From Aciduricibacillus chroicocephali (GTDB taxonomy: Bacteria; Bacillota; Bacilli; Bacillales; Amphibacillaceae): DNA of 64,000 nt. Positions 9,165 through 18,347 of this stretch are shown here, piece by piece. A program made the position numbers and the translations under genes. Numbering within the stretch: the first letter of the stretch is position 1; the number at the start of each line of letters is the position of its first letter. The DNA lies in NCBI RefSeq assembly GCF_030762805.1, contig NZ_CP129113.1:2432001-2496000 (forward strand), given 5' to 3'. A model generated the notes under the pieces. The model saw only the letters and a list, made by a program, of their open reading frames with translations. It did no database searches and had not been told where the DNA came from.

Positions 9165-10246
9165 CTTAGCACCTCGAACAGAACCGCCAGCCCGATTCCA
9201 CCACCACTTCCAATCGCTGCGACGGCATATTTTGATCCGTGCTGATCAGCAGTGTGGAAAAGCCGAGTGACGAGCACCGCCCCTGATGCTCCATAAGGAT
9301 GTCCGATTGCAAGCGCTCCGCCATACGGATTGATGCGTTCTGACGGGATGCCAAGCGTCCCTGCGATTGCACATATTTTTGATGCGAATGCTTCATTAAT
9401 TTCAAATCGGCCTATATCAGCCACACTCAGTCCGTTCCGTTGAAGCAACTCCCGGATTGCTGGGATTGGAGCGGCTCCAGGTAAATTAGAGTCAGCACCA
9501 ATTACGAAACTATCTGTAAAACGAAGCACAGGCTTCAAACCGTATTCACGGGCACTTTGGCCTTCCATGACAACGACAGCAGCGGCTCCATCATTGATCT
9601 GACAGCTGTTCGCCGCAGTCACAGTCGCTCCTTGCACATCAACAAGCGGACGAGCTCGAGAAATAATGCGAGCGATGTTGCGCTCTTTTGCCAATGCTTC
9701 ATCGACCTGCCCATCGACGATTTCACGTGAGAAAGTTCCTTCAGCAAAAGCTGCTCTGCTCCGTTCATGGCTTTCTCGAGCAAATGCGTCCTGTTCCGCT
9801 CGCGCAATACCATATTCTTTCGCCACATTCTCTGCTGCCGGAACCATGTCCGGGTCGCCAAACCGGTCTGGTGCAAAGCGGGCTCGTTTCGGAAAAGGCG
9901 AAGTGCTTGCACTCTCGACACCACCAGCGATAAAGCAATTCCCAGCACCTGCTTGTACCATGAGAGAAGCGAGCCGGACAGCTTCCAACCCTGCACTGCA
10001 TTGGCGGTCAAGTGTCAGGCCGGGTACATGGACTGGAAGACCCGCCTCCAGCGCCGCTACCCGCGCAACATTTCCACCCGGTCCGACAACATTGCCGAGC
10101 AGCACATCATCAATTTTTTCTTCTATTCCTGAAGCAAGTGGACCGATAACAGAAGCTGCAAGTTCATAAGCTTCCTTCTCACGATGAATGCCGTTCACTT
10201 TCCCAATTGCAGTCCGACCTGCTCGGACAATGACCGCCTCTCTCAT
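9161..10246 (-). CDS. yhfS: Thiolase-family protein, YhfS-like, lacking the second catalytic Cys
   Basis: Thiolases condense or cleave acyl-CoAs. The acyl-accepting Cys is present in LDRQCSAGLEAVRLA near residue 85. The catalytic His is in ALAIGHPYGASGA near residue 315, and NEAF is near residue 285. The C-terminal loop reads AAIGSGGGIGLAVLFE where canonical thiolases have CIGGGxG, so the proton-transfer Cys is replaced by Gly. It is also short (361 residues against about 390) because of a shortened stretch near residue 205. It is the third gene of an operon with bioY and an acyl-CoA ligase, as in B. subtilis yhfU-yhfT-yhfS. It overlaps the ligase gene by 4 bp. Confidence 0.85.
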   Translation of the reverse strand: MREAVIVRAGRTAIGKVNGIHREKEAYELAASVIGPLASGIEEKIDDVLLGNVVGPGGNVARVAALEAGLPVHVPGLTLDRQCSAGLEAVRLASLMVQAGAGNCFIAGGVESASTSPFPKRARFAPDRFGDPDMVPAAENVAKEYGIARAEQDAFARESHERSRAAFAEGTFSREIVDGQVDEALAKERNIARIISRARPLVDVQGATVTAANSCQINDGAAAVVVMEGQSAREYGLKPVLRFTDSFVIGADSNLPGAAPIPAIRELLQRNGLSVADIGRFEINEAFASKICAIAGTLGIPSERINPYGGALAIGHPYGASGAVLVTRLFHTADQHGSKYAVAAIGSGGGIGLAVLFEVLR

Positions 10247-11694
10247 TCACTTCTCTCCTTTCCAAATCGGTCACGAAGTTCCGCTCGCGCAACTTTCCCA
10301 CTTGTTGTATAAGGCATTTCTTCTATGAAATAAAATTGGCGCGGCACTTTGTACGCTGCAAGTCCCTGGCTTTTGCACCAGCGTTGCAGTTCCAGCTTCG
10401 TCGTCTTGCCTCTAACTACAGCTACAGCAATTTCTCCCCAATAGGCATCCTTGCGACCGATGACTGCTACTTCATCCACATGTGGACAACTCCCCAGCAC
10501 CCTCTCGATCTCTTCCGGGAATATATTGAGGCCTCCGTAGAGAATCATGTTTTTCTCTCTTCCGGCGACATGAAGATATCCACGGTCATCAAGCCAGCCC
10601 ATATCATCTACAGTAATAAATCCACGCTCATCACGAATATCCTCTAAATTATGATTTTCACCCAAATAGCCGTCAAATAGTAAGCCGCTTCGAACAAAAA
10701 TTTTCCCTGTTTCACCAGCTTGCACTTCGGTTCCATCATTATCTCGGATTTCAATTCCCACACCAATGCAAGCCTTGCCTACACATGCAGGATGGCCAGA
10801 CGTTTCTCCCTCTGCCATTACCGTGACAAAACTAAGTTCACTCGCTCCATATAACTCAAATGGCTGGAATCCCAGTTGAACGAGTTTTGCTTTAACACTT
10901 TCCTGCCATTTCGCTCCTGAGGAAATCGCTTTAACAGCGCATGGCAAATCACTTATACCTTCACGGATCAATGCTTCCACCATCGTAGGCACAACATAGA
11001 CCGTATGGATGGATCCTGATTCCAGCAGTTCTCTTACACTTAAAGCATTGAATTTCTCCAAAAGGATGACCGTTGCACCAGCGTGAAGTGCATGAATCGC
11101 TCCATATAGAAAATGGGATGAAATAAGAGATCCTGGAACAAGGATTGTTTCCGTTCCTAATACACCAAAGTCTTTTTCACTACACTGAAAACTATCTACC
11201 CACGACCTTTGAGATCGGACAAATGCTTTTGGCAATCCGGTTGTCCCTGACGTAAATCCCATATAAAATGGCCCAGACTGAGAATACAAATGAGCCATAC
11301 ACCCAGTGGGCATATGGCTAATTTTTTCAAGACATTCCGGCAAGGTAATAGGATTCAAACGCTCAGCGAACATTTCGTCGGGTCCAATGACGATCGACGG
11401 ACGAGCTACTTCTAACCGCACTGCGATCTCCTGTTTTGTCCATTTACTGTCGAGCGGCAAGGCTGTCCAGCCAGCATGTGCCGCTCCTGCGAACAGCTGG
11501 AGAAAAGGGATGCCATTCGGTATGAGAAAGGCGATCACTTTTCGCGAAGCCTCTAATGAATGTAACCAGTTCGCCGTTCTTTCAATACGCTCATGCCAAT
11601 CACCATAGTTCACTGCCTCTTCCCCGCAACGGATTGCCAGCTTGTCCGGCAGCGTATCGGCATGTGTTCGATATGAATCTGTAATCCCCACCAT
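10243..11694 (-). CDS. yhfT: AMP-forming acyl-CoA ligase, YhfT-like
   Basis: This 483-residue ANL-superfamily enzyme activates a carboxylic acid with ATP and CoA. The P-loop is FTSGTTGLPKAF near residue 150 and the A5 motif is YGASE near residue 287. The hinge/A8 motif is GREKNMILYGGLNIFPEEIE near residue 380, and the C-terminal A10 Lys is in YTTSGKVARAEL. A GGGAGG site precedes the ATG at 11694. It lies 18 bp after bioY and matches the B. subtilis yhfU-yhfT-yhfS order. The acid substrate is unknown. The bioY link makes a pimelate-like or fatty acid a reasonable inference only. Confidence 0.88.
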   Translation of the reverse strand: MVGITDSYRTHADTLPDKLAIRCGEEAVNYGDWHERIERTANWLHSLEASRKVIAFLIPNGIPFLQLFAGAAHAGWTALPLDSKWTKQEIAVRLEVARPSIVIGPDEMFAERLNPITLPECLEKISHMPTGCMAHLYSQSGPFYMGFTSGTTGLPKAFVRSQRSWVDSFQCSEKDFGVLGTETILVPGSLISSHFLYGAIHALHAGATVILLEKFNALSVRELLESGSIHTVYVVPTMVEALIREGISDLPCAVKAISSGAKWQESVKAKLVQLGFQPFELYGASELSFVTVMAEGETSGHPACVGKACIGVGIEIRDNDGTEVQAGETGKIFVRSGLLFDGYLGENHNLEDIRDERGFITVDDMGWLDDRGYLHVAGREKNMILYGGLNIFPEEIERVLGSCPHVDEVAVIGRKDAYWGEIAVAVVRGKTTKLELQRWCKSQGLAAYKVPRQFYFIEEMPYTTSGKVARAELRDRFGKERSE

Positions 11695-11712
11695 GCAAAA
11701 TGCCTCCCTTTT

Positions 11713-12297
11713 TTATGAAGCTTGCGGGATATTTTTCTTTTCTTTCTTGTCCTCTGCAACCATTTTCGCAAAATAGCTGTGATTGCGCAATCGGTAGACG
11801 ATAATTGAAGCTATAACTGCTTTGACAGCATCACCAGGGATGAATGCAAGACTTGCTACAGCCGCTTCTCCAACACCAATATTCATGATTGCCGCCTGAA
11901 CAGGAACACCGATCAAATAAATTAGGAAGATACCTACTGTCAAATTAACTGCTAACACATTTGTAATCTTCAAGCTCTTAAACTTAGAGAAGATGTAACC
12001 GAGAACAAATGCGGTGATTGGCCATGAAATGAGGAACCCTGCGCTTGGTCCAACGAACACGCTGAACCCGCCTCTTCCTCCTGAAAGCAATGGCAGACCA
12101 GCGGCAACGAGTGCCAAAAAGAGCAATAGACTGAGTCCTCCGCGCTTCGCTCCAAGCAATCCCCCAGCAAGCAAAACACCAAGTGTCTGCAATGTAATTG
12201 GAACCGGTGTGAATCCGAGTGGTATCGGCGGCATGAGACCAAACGCTGCGACTACAGCCGCAAGCAACGCTATGTATGTCAAATCTTTAACTTTCAT
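11713..12297 (-). CDS. bioY: Biotin transporter S component BioY (YhfU-like)
   Basis: This 194-residue membrane protein has about six helices and BioY motifs: TYIALLAAVVAAFGLMPPIP at the N-terminus, TPVPITLQTLGVLLAGGLLG near residue 35 and SGGRGGFSVFVGPSAGFL near residue 80. It is the substrate-binding part of an ECF or solitary biotin importer. The upstream ORF extension to 12375 is rejected because GGAGGG lies before the ATG at 12297. It is the first gene of a five-gene operon. Confidence 0.92.
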   Translation of the reverse strand: MKVKDLTYIALLAAVVAAFGLMPPIPLGFTPVPITLQTLGVLLAGGLLGAKRGGLSLLLFLALVAAGLPLLSGGRGGFSVFVGPSAGFLISWPITAFVLGYIFSKFKSLKITNVLAVNLTVGIFLIYLIGVPVQAAIMNIGVGEAAVASLAFIPGDAVKAVIASIIVYRLRNHSYFAKMVAEDKKEKKNIPQAS

Positions 12298-12311
12298 TGT
12301 ACATCCCTCCA

Positions 12312-12375
12312 TTGTTAAACAATATAATAACTGGTTGACGTTATTTATCATAAAATCACAATGACTGATTGTCAA
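12312..12375 (-). promoter_or_regulatory. bioY operon promoter with candidate BirA operator
   Basis: On the minus strand TTGACA (12375-12370), 17 bp, TATGAT (12352-12347) form a strong sigma-A promoter. Just downstream, ACGTCAACC-N12-GTTTAACAA (12341-12312) resembles a BirA operator (TTGTTAACC and its complement). The half-sites fit imperfectly and the spacer is shorter than I recall for BirA sites. The gene order matches a known BirA regulon operon in B. subtilis, so repression by biotin is plausible. Confidence 0.55.
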
Positions 12376-12396
12376 CCATTTTATTTATATGTACAC

Positions 12397-12432
12397 AAAA
12401 AACTTCCGCCCGCAATTCAGGAGGAAGTTTTT
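12397..12432. terminator. Terminator after the DUF378 gene
   Basis: An AAAAACTTCC...GGAAGTTTTT stem followed by T residues on the minus strand, 12 bp past the small membrane protein stop. Confidence 0.75.
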
Positions 12433-12443
12433 CAGATTAAAAG

Positions 12444-12674
12444 TTATACAGTTGTGTGTGTATGGCGGTTTCTTCGGTGTCCTGAAGAGACGATAGCGAA
12501 GAAGCTGATTGCATAAAGGGCAGCAATACCGACAATTACATAAATGATATTCTCGAGAACAGGCACGCCCCCAAAGATTGCATGTACGAGATTCCAGTTA
12601 AATAGTCCGACGAGGAGCCAATTCAAGCCGCCAACGATAACGAGCAACAGTGCGATTCCATTCAAGGCTTTCAT
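12444..12674 (-). CDS. DUF378 (YuzA-type) small membrane protein
   Basis: This 76-residue protein has two transmembrane helices and the DUF378 signature: ALNGIALLLVIVGGLNWLLVG, then a loop with NLVHAIFGG, then the second helix ENIIYVIVGIAALYAI. A basic and His-rich tail follows. AAAGGAGG lies before the ATG. The family has no established function. It is monocistronic, with its own terminator. Confidence 0.85.
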   Translation of the reverse strand: MKALNGIALLLVIVGGLNWLLVGLFNWNLVHAIFGGVPVLENIIYVIVGIAALYAISFFAIVSSGHRRNRHTHTTV

Positions 12675-12750
12675 TACGATTCCTCCTTTTCTATCGACTT
12701 GGTTTTATATACCCGAAGCGTAACCCGCCTAAGCATTTGATTCTCGAAAC

Positions 12751-12779
12751 TTTCAAATATCTGTGGAATAGGGTATAGT
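12751..12779 (+). promoter_or_regulatory. Candidate promoter of the ABC permease-ATPase operon
   Basis: TTTCAA, 17 bp, TATAGT about 45 bp upstream of the permease start. The -35 box is weak and the -10 box good. Confidence 0.45.
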
Positions 12780-12822
12780 GATTTTGTAAAACCTATCAAC
12801 TGATAAGCGAAAGGGTGAAAGG

Positions 12823-13890
12823 ATGTTTCTTGCCTGGAACGAAATTAAACAGAATAAGCTGCGCTTCGCTCTTGTAATCGGCGTGCTCCTGCTCGTCGCC
12901 TATCTCGTATTCTTCCTATCCGGTCTCGCCAACGGCTTAAAAACAATGAACCGTGCCGCCGTTGACAAATGGGATGGTGATGGAATTATTCTGACGAAAG
13001 AATCGGATATGAACCTCCAGCAATCCAGCTTCAAGAATGATGAGGTGACCAAGAAAAACGGTGTGAAATATGCCCAGCTCGGTGCATTGAACACAATTGC
13101 CACATCTGGAGAAGATTCAAAAGGGGTTGCCCTATTCGGCATTGACCCGGATGAATTCATTATGCCGAAAGTAACCGAGGGGAAAGCTTTTGCGGCTGAT
13201 GGGGAAGTAATTGCTGCCGACTCCTTGAGAGATGATGGCTTTAAACTCGGTGACACTCTAAAACTGTCATCTACAGATGAAACATTGAAGATTACTGGTT
13301 TCACCGACAATGCCAAATTCAATGCTGCTCCAGTCCTATATGGCAGTCTCACCACATATCAAAAAGTGAGATTTTCCGGAGGTTGGAAACAGAACAAGGA
13401 TCGGATTAACGGGTATGTTGTAAGAACAAAAACACTCGATAAAGTGACTGCTCCGAAACAGCTTGAAGTGATTTCAAATCAGAGTTTCATTCAAAATCTG
13501 CCTGGTTACAAAGAGCAGAACCTGACACTTAATTTCATGATTTACTTCCTGTTTGCCATTTCGGCGTTCATCGTCGCTATTTTCCTGTATGTACTGACAA
13601 TCCAGAAGGTGAGCATCTTCGGCGTACTCAAGGCAGAAGGGCTTTCCAGTAGTTTCCTTGCCCGCTCCGTCGTTGTCCAAACAGCAATTCTTGCACTTAC
13701 CGGTATATTAATCGGATTCGGGCTCACTGTGCTGACTGGACTATTCCTGCCGCCAGCAGTGCCAGTAGCATTCAACTATCTTGATATGCTCCTATATGGA
13801 ACTGTGCTGTTCGCTGTCAGTCTACTCGGCGCTGTCTTCTCTGTGCTGACGATTGTCCGAATCAATCCACTCAAGGCGATAGGAGGTTAA
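12823..13890 (+). CDS. HrtB/DevC-type ABC transporter permease
   Basis: This 355-residue MacB/FtsX-family permease has one N-terminal helix (about 15-38), a long extracytoplasmic domain (about 40-230) and three C-terminal helices, the type VII ABC layout. The N-terminus MFLAWNEIKQNKLRFALVI is typical of HrtB/DevC permeases. HrtAB exports excess heme in Gram-positives. Whether this one does so cannot be read from the sequence, and no HssRS pair is next to it. The ATPase follows 6 bp later. Confidence 0.82.
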   Translation: MFLAWNEIKQNKLRFALVIGVLLLVAYLVFFLSGLANGLKTMNRAAVDKWDGDGIILTKESDMNLQQSSFKNDEVTKKNGVKYAQLGALNTIATSGEDSKGVALFGIDPDEFIMPKVTEGKAFAADGEVIAADSLRDDGFKLGDTLKLSSTDETLKITGFTDNAKFNAAPVLYGSLTTYQKVRFSGGWKQNKDRINGYVVRTKTLDKVTAPKQLEVISNQSFIQNLPGYKEQNLTLNFMIYFLFAISAFIVAIFLYVLTIQKVSIFGVLKAEGLSSSFLARSVVVQTAILALTGILIGFGLTVLTGLFLPPAVPVAFNYLDMLLYGTVLFAVSLLGAVFSVLTIVRINPLKAIGG

Positions 13891-13896
13891 TTCGTT

Positions 13897-14592
13897 ATGG
13901 CTGTACTTGAAATGCATGAAGCAAATAAAGTATTCGGCACTGGCAATACAAAAGTTGAAGCATTGAAAAAAACGGATTTCCAGGCAGAGGCCGGTGACCT
14001 GATTGCGGTAATCGGGCCATCCGGTTCTGGAAAAAGTACATTCCTCACTGTTGCCGGCGGACTGCAGGAGCCTACATCAGGGGAAGTACTTATAAACGGA
14101 ACAAAAATCCGCCAGCTCGGTGAGAAAAAGTTATCCAAAATCCGTCTTCAAGAAATCGGATTTGTCCTGCAGGCGAGCAATCTCGTCCCCTTCCTTACTG
14201 TCAAACAACAAATGCAGCTGCTCGACAAGGTAAAGAAGGACAATTTGCAAGGTGAAGAATTAGAGCGGCTTTATGAGGCTCTTGGGATTAACGACTTTCT
14301 TCATAAACTTCCGGGTGACTTGTCCGGCGGTCAGCGCCAACGTGTAGCTATTGCAAAAGCGTTTTACGCAAACCCGTCAATCCTGCTCGCAGATGAACCG
14401 ACTGCCTCACTTGACTCCGACAGAGCCTTCGAAGTTATGGATCTGTTTAAACGCGTAACGAAGGAGAATAACAAAACAACGATTGTCGTTACTCATGACA
14501 CGAGATTAATCGGCTATTGTGACAAAGTGTACAACATTACAGACGGTGTTTTGAAAGAAGTTGATAAGGAAAGTATACGTGGAGAAGGATAA
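13897..14592 (+). CDS. HrtA/LolD-type ABC transporter ATPase
   Basis: This 231-residue ATPase is the partner of the preceding permease. It has Walker A GPSGSGKST near residue 42, Q-loop GFVLQASNLVPFLTV, signature LSGGQRQRVAIAKA near residue 145, Walker B ILLADEPTASLDS and H-loop VVTHD. AGGAGG overlaps the end of the permease gene, so the two are co-translated. The subfamily energises mechanotransmission-type exporters rather than importers. Confidence 0.88.
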   Translation: MAVLEMHEANKVFGTGNTKVEALKKTDFQAEAGDLIAVIGPSGSGKSTFLTVAGGLQEPTSGEVLINGTKIRQLGEKKLSKIRLQEIGFVLQASNLVPFLTVKQQMQLLDKVKKDNLQGEELERLYEALGINDFLHKLPGDLSGGQRQRVAIAKAFYANPSILLADEPTASLDSDRAFEVMDLFKRVTKENNKTTIVVTHDTRLIGYCDKVYNITDGVLKEVDKESIRGEG

Positions 14593-14617
14593 ACTTGAAT
14601 CTATCATTCTTCATAAA

Positions 14618-14648
14618 AACAGCCCACGGCATTATGCCATGGGCTGTT
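14618..14648. terminator. Bidirectional terminator between convergent genes
   Basis: A 15-bp stem (AACAGCCCACGGCAT/ATGCCATGGGCTGTT) with A-rich and T-rich flanks serves the ABC operon on plus and the SDR gene on minus. Confidence 0.88.
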
Positions 14649-14655
14649 TTCTTGA

Positions 14656-15378
14656 TTAAGACGGATTTGTAGACCAAAGTCCGGCTGACTTGATGAAGAC
14701 ACGCGGATGCAACTTGAGCTGATCAACGATGAATTCTGCAAGATCTTCAGGCTGGAGAACTTTTTCTGGGTTGCCGTCTGTAAGGTTTTCCTTGAAAGCA
14801 AGGTCTGTTGCAACAGTGCTCGGTGTCAGAGCAGTAACTCGGATGTTATGTTTGCGCACTTCCATGGCGAGTGATTCTGTTAAACCGAGCAAACCAAATT
14901 TGGACGCACTATACGCACTCATGACAGGACCGCCTTTTTCCCCAGCTGTGGAGGAAATGTTAATAATGTCCCCGGCTTTCTTCTCAATGAGCTGTGGAAG
15001 AACGGCACGTGTCACATTATAAGCCCCGATTAAATTCACTTCGATGATTCGCTTCCACTCTTCTGGATCAAGATCCATAAAGCCGCCGAACTTCGCAATT
15101 CCTGCATTGTTGATAAGAATATCTGCTGTTCCTAATTTTTCTGTCAGCTCGGATACGGCTGCTTCCACTTCCTCCAGATTGGAAACATCTGCAGTCGCAT
15201 AGGCTGCTGTGCCGCCCGCTTCCTCGATTTCACGAACATTTATTTCAAGATCTTCAGCTGTACGCGCAATCAAGCCAACTTTCACACCTTCACGTGCCAG
15301 ATGGAGCGCAGTCTCGCGTCCGATCCCTTTTCCGGCTCCTGTAACAAAAGCGATTTTACCATTGATGGACTGTGCCAA
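14656..15378 (-). CDS. Short-chain dehydrogenase/reductase, 3-ketoacyl-ACP reductase-like
   Basis: This 240-residue classical SDR has the nucleotide-binding [12 protein letters not shown] near residue 14, NNAG near residue 89, Ser in [10 protein letters not shown] near residue 140, and the YSASK catalytic Tyr/Lys near residue 155. It resembles FabG-type NADPH reductases, but it stands alone away from fatty-acid genes, so the substrate is unknown. The start is a TTG at 15378 with AAGGAG 9 bp upstream; no better in-frame ATG precedes the Rossmann motif. Confidence 0.85.
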   Translation of the reverse strand: MAQSINGKIAFVTGAGKGIGRETALHLAREGVKVGLIARTAEDLEINVREIEEAGGTAAYATADVSNLEEVEAAVSELTEKLGTADILINNAGIAKFGGFMDLDPEEWKRIIEVNLIGAYNVTRAVLPQLIEKKAGDIINISSTAGEKGGPVMSAYSASKFGLLGLTESLAMEVRKHNIRVTALTPSTVATDLAFKENLTDGNPEKVLQPEDLAEFIVDQLKLHPRVFIKSAGLWSTNPS

Positions 15379-15450
15379 ATCAATCGACTCCTTTTCGTGA
15401 ATTCCTGTCTATATCCCAAATCATACACTTCCAACAGACAGCAATCCAGG

Positions 15451-15484
15451 AAAAAGCCCGGAGCTTCTGCGCTCCGGGCTTTTC
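15451..15484 (-). terminator. Terminator after the SEC-C protein gene
   Basis: An AAAAGCCCGGAGC/GCTCCGGGCTTTT perfect stem with 6-nt loop follows the gene on the minus strand. Confidence 0.85.
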
Positions 15485-15489
15485 TAATA

Positions 15490-16632
15490 TTACTTAATAT
15501 TTTCTGGTACTTTGCGGCTCATTTCTTCGATTTCATCAGCAAGTTCCTTGCACATTGCCTTGTATCGTGAAGAAATGCTTGTCGCAGAAACTTCATACAG
15601 TCGAGCAAGTTCAGCCTGAGTCATTCGGCCACCGCGAATTGTCTCAACAAGATAGACAAGTGCAGCTACAGCGACTTCCGGCTTGCGAAGCGTCGGATTT
15701 GTACGTTCGCAATACGTTTTCCACAGCTCATTACCAAACTCCTGTGCATAGTCCGGCAAGTCATAGCCAAGTGCATAGGCATGGAATATCTGGGCTACTT
15801 TCTCATGATCAGGCGCAAGGCCACTCTCCTGCTGAACTTCTCCCAATTCTGCAAGGTCGCTCTTAACCGTCTCTTCTTCTTTCTTCTGCTCAACTGCTTT
15901 GTCAGCCTCATTTGCATTGAGAACCTCATCATTGCTCTCGAACATGAAGCGTTCAATCACATCAAGGAATGAACCGGCCATCCAATCACGTGTATTCTCC
16001 GCATTACTGTTGGTGAACAGATTCCGAACCTCATTTTCAATCGTTGCTGTTTCCCCAGAGGCTTCTGGAATATGGAAGAAAGTAGCAAGGAAAACATAAC
16101 TGTTCCCTGCTGGCAAAATGGTACCGATTGCAATTCCCTTTTCGCGCTGAATCAATCCCTCAGCAGCAGCCTTGACACGTTTCACTTCATTTGTGAACAA
16201 GTCTTCAGCAAATACATAGACTCCATCCCAACCAGTAACTCGGAAAACAGATGGAACTGCCTGCTGCCATTTGTTCAAGTGATTCTTAACACGATCAGAC
16301 AGGGCTTTTTTGCGTGTATCGATATATTTCTGAAGCAGCGTCGTGCCATCTTCGCGTAGAACCGCGTTAATATACCACGTAGCTGCAAAATATTGGTACA
16401 TCTGTTTCGTCTGGTGATTGAGCGCGAGCCTGTCATAGTACGGCGCAAGATATGCATCGATTTCGCGCTTATGGCCAGACATTGTCCAGCGCATGAGGTC
16501 GCGTTGCACCTGTTCCAGTTCTGTCTCGAGAATCAGGTCAATGGATGCAATATTTTTGCCACAGCATTTCTTGTATTTTTTCCCACTGCCGCATGGGCAC
16601 GGGTCATTCCGTCCAATTCTGGCTTTCTCCAT
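15490..16632 (-). CDS. SEC-C zinc-motif protein with C-terminal helix-turn-helix-like segment
   Basis: This protein of about 380 residues begins with a SEC-C motif, [17 protein letters not shown] near residue 8. The motif binds zinc and in SecA recruits SecB or ribosomes. The middle is helical and contains an acidic Lys/Glu-rich stretch near residue 255. The last 60 residues include [22 protein letters not shown], which looks like a helix-turn-helix. Two adjacent ATGs (16635 and 16632) share an AAGGAG site; the second has the better spacing. A longer ORF to 16734 is not favoured. The specific function is unknown. Confidence 0.78.
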   Translation of the reverse strand: MEKARIGRNDPCPCGSGKKYKKCCGKNIASIDLILETELEQVQRDLMRWTMSGHKREIDAYLAPYYDRLALNHQTKQMYQYFAATWYINAVLREDGTTLLQKYIDTRKKALSDRVKNHLNKWQQAVPSVFRVTGWDGVYVFAEDLFTNEVKRVKAAAEGLIQREKGIAIGTILPAGNSYVFLATFFHIPEASGETATIENEVRNLFTNSNAENTRDWMAGSFLDVIERFMFESNDEVLNANEADKAVEQKKEEETVKSDLAELGEVQQESGLAPDHEKVAQIFHAYALGYDLPDYAQEFGNELWKTYCERTNPTLRKPEVAVAALVYLVETIRGGRMTQAELARLYEVSATSISSRYKAMCKELADEIEEMSRKVPENIK

Positions 16633-16989
16633 CATTTGTCTCCTTCCGGCTGCCAAACATGCAAAGTGGCAGCTGACCGCTACTGCTCTATAATAGTTCG
16701 ATAGAAAGAGCGGTTTTCCTAGCATCCAAAACAAACTTCTTCAGACAAAAACTGACATGATTCCGACTCCGGCGTTATAGCCGATAGCAGAACCATGCGC
16801 ATTTTGTCCAAATTTCCAAAAAGACGGAGAATTACCGCCTCTTCTGCATTTCGTTAACTTATATTATATAACAATTCAAACGTGACGTATAGGGTTTGAC
16901 AAAAACATCCAGAGGACGCAAACCGCCTATTTCAGTGTCAGCACAATTTAAAATGCGAACTCAACAAAAGAAAATTGGGGCTTAACACT
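16633..16989. other. Gene-free stretch between SEC-C and TraB genes
   Basis: About 350 bp with no convincing ORF. It must hold the promoter of the SEC-C gene; a TATAAT-like sequence lies near 16862-16872 on the minus strand. No clear terminator for the TraB gene was seen. Nothing else stands out. Confidence 0.5.
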
Positions 16990-18237
16990 CTAGAGATGCT
17001 GGAAGAACAATCGCACAACATCGAGGCCCCCGATGAATGTTCCAAGACTTGAGCCAATATTTGCAAGTACGATTACGAGCAGGACACGGGTCACTTTGTT
17101 GTTCCAAAATCCCTTGAACGTAGTGACATCACTCGCTAATGATTCGAAGTCCCCTACAGTCGGTTTCTTAACATATGCTTGGGCAAACCCGGCAAACCAC
17201 CCAGCGGCAATCATTGGGTTCAGTGAAGTGAACGGGGCGAGCACAAAGGCGGTTAAAATAGCTAACGGATGACCAAAGGCCAGTGCCGCTCCGAGACCTG
17301 ACAAACCTCCATGCCAAAGCGCCCAGCTCAACGCTTGCTGATATCCAATATCCGGATTGTAGATGAATGTGTAGATAATCATCGCAATGACAGCAATCGG
17401 AATCATCCACCCGACAACTTTCGGCCATTTGGACTTCTGTGGCTTCTCAACAAGGGCATCCAGGTCATGATCTTTCTGGATCTCCTGTCGAATGCCTGGT
17501 ACGTGGGCTGCTCCGAGAACTGCGACGACCTTCTCACCAGGGGCATCTTTAATTTTCTGAGCGAGGTATTGGTCGCGCTCATCGATCAGATGTGTTTTCA
17601 ATTCTGGAAATGCACCTGATATTTCTTGAAGGACCGAGTCGATCATATCCTGCTGCTTCATTTTCTCCAAGTCTTCTTCACTAATCTTCTCATTGGTGAA
17701 AACACCGCCAACAAGTTGTGTCATAAGCGCTGCTTTACCTTTAAGACCCATGCCATGCCAGATTCTCGTGAAAGTTGTCTGGATTTCACGGTCAGCCAGG
17801 ACTAGCTCAGCACCGACTTCTTTCGCCGATTCAATACCTTGTATCATTTCTTGGCCCGGCTGGATGTTAAATTGATCGGCCATCCGCTTCTGGAATGCCG
17901 AGATGGCAAGATTCATCAGCAGCAAAGTCGCCTTTTTCTCCTTGATTACAGAGAAAATATCCATATTGCTCCACTTTTTGCCGTCTGTGATGGACTGGTA
18001 GCGTCCTTCATCAAGTTCGACACAGACAGAGTCCGGACGCTCACGCTCAATGACTGCCTTTACCTGTTCTGCGCTATGGCGAGATACATGCGCCGTACCA
18101 ATCAGAATGCACTCTTTGCCATTCACATGGATACGTGTAATATTCTGCTCTTCCGGTATAGAGTTCTCTGCAGGAATCTCTTCCGGTTCAGCAGGTTCAA
18201 TGGACAATTTGTTTTCATTCAATTCGTTTTCGCTCAT
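16990..18237 (-). CDS. TraB/PrgY-family membrane protein
   Basis: This 415-residue protein belongs to the TraB/PrgY group, named for Enterococcus factors that limit self-response to sex pheromone. The N-terminal half has the family's Gx2H-type motif GTAHVSRHSAEQV near residue 47, VCVELDEGRYQSI near residue 70, and VVAVLGAAHVPGI near residue 235. The C-terminal third (about 270-415) has several membrane helices. Related GumN/TIKI proteins are metalloproteases; whether this is one is unproven. CGGAG precedes the ATG. Confidence 0.85.
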   Translation of the reverse strand: MSENELNENKLSIEPAEPEEIPAENSIPEEQNITRIHVNGKECILIGTAHVSRHSAEQVKAVIERERPDSVCVELDEGRYQSITDGKKWSNMDIFSVIKEKKATLLLMNLAISAFQKRMADQFNIQPGQEMIQGIESAKEVGAELVLADREIQTTFTRIWHGMGLKGKAALMTQLVGGVFTNEKISEEDLEKMKQQDMIDSVLQEISGAFPELKTHLIDERDQYLAQKIKDAPGEKVVAVLGAAHVPGIRQEIQKDHDLDALVEKPQKSKWPKVVGWMIPIAVIAMIIYTFIYNPDIGYQQALSWALWHGGLSGLGAALAFGHPLAILTAFVLAPFTSLNPMIAAGWFAGFAQAYVKKPTVGDFESLASDVTTFKGFWNNKVTRVLLVIVLANIGSSLGTFIGGLDVVRLFFQHL

Positions 18238-18299
18238 AAGTACTCCGGTTTCCTTCCTAAAACAGTATCAAAACCTTCACTTCCATGCATTATAGCATA

Positions 18300-18332
18300 C
18301 GAAAGCCCGACCTGCTTCAAGTCGGGCTTTCG
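18300..18332. terminator. Hairpin after the ferredoxin-NADP reductase gene
   Basis: A CGAAAGCCCGAC/GTCGGGCTTTCG perfect stem lies between the reductase stop and the TraB start. The T-run is short. Confidence 0.7.
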
Positions 18333-18347
18333 ATAAAATATTTTCGG

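Noticed and set aside
9666-10169. Plus-strand ORF (167 codons) opposite the thiolase gene
   Set aside because: Composition (Ser/Ala/Pro-rich) is typical of an antisense shadow of a GC-richer coding gene; no ribosome site.
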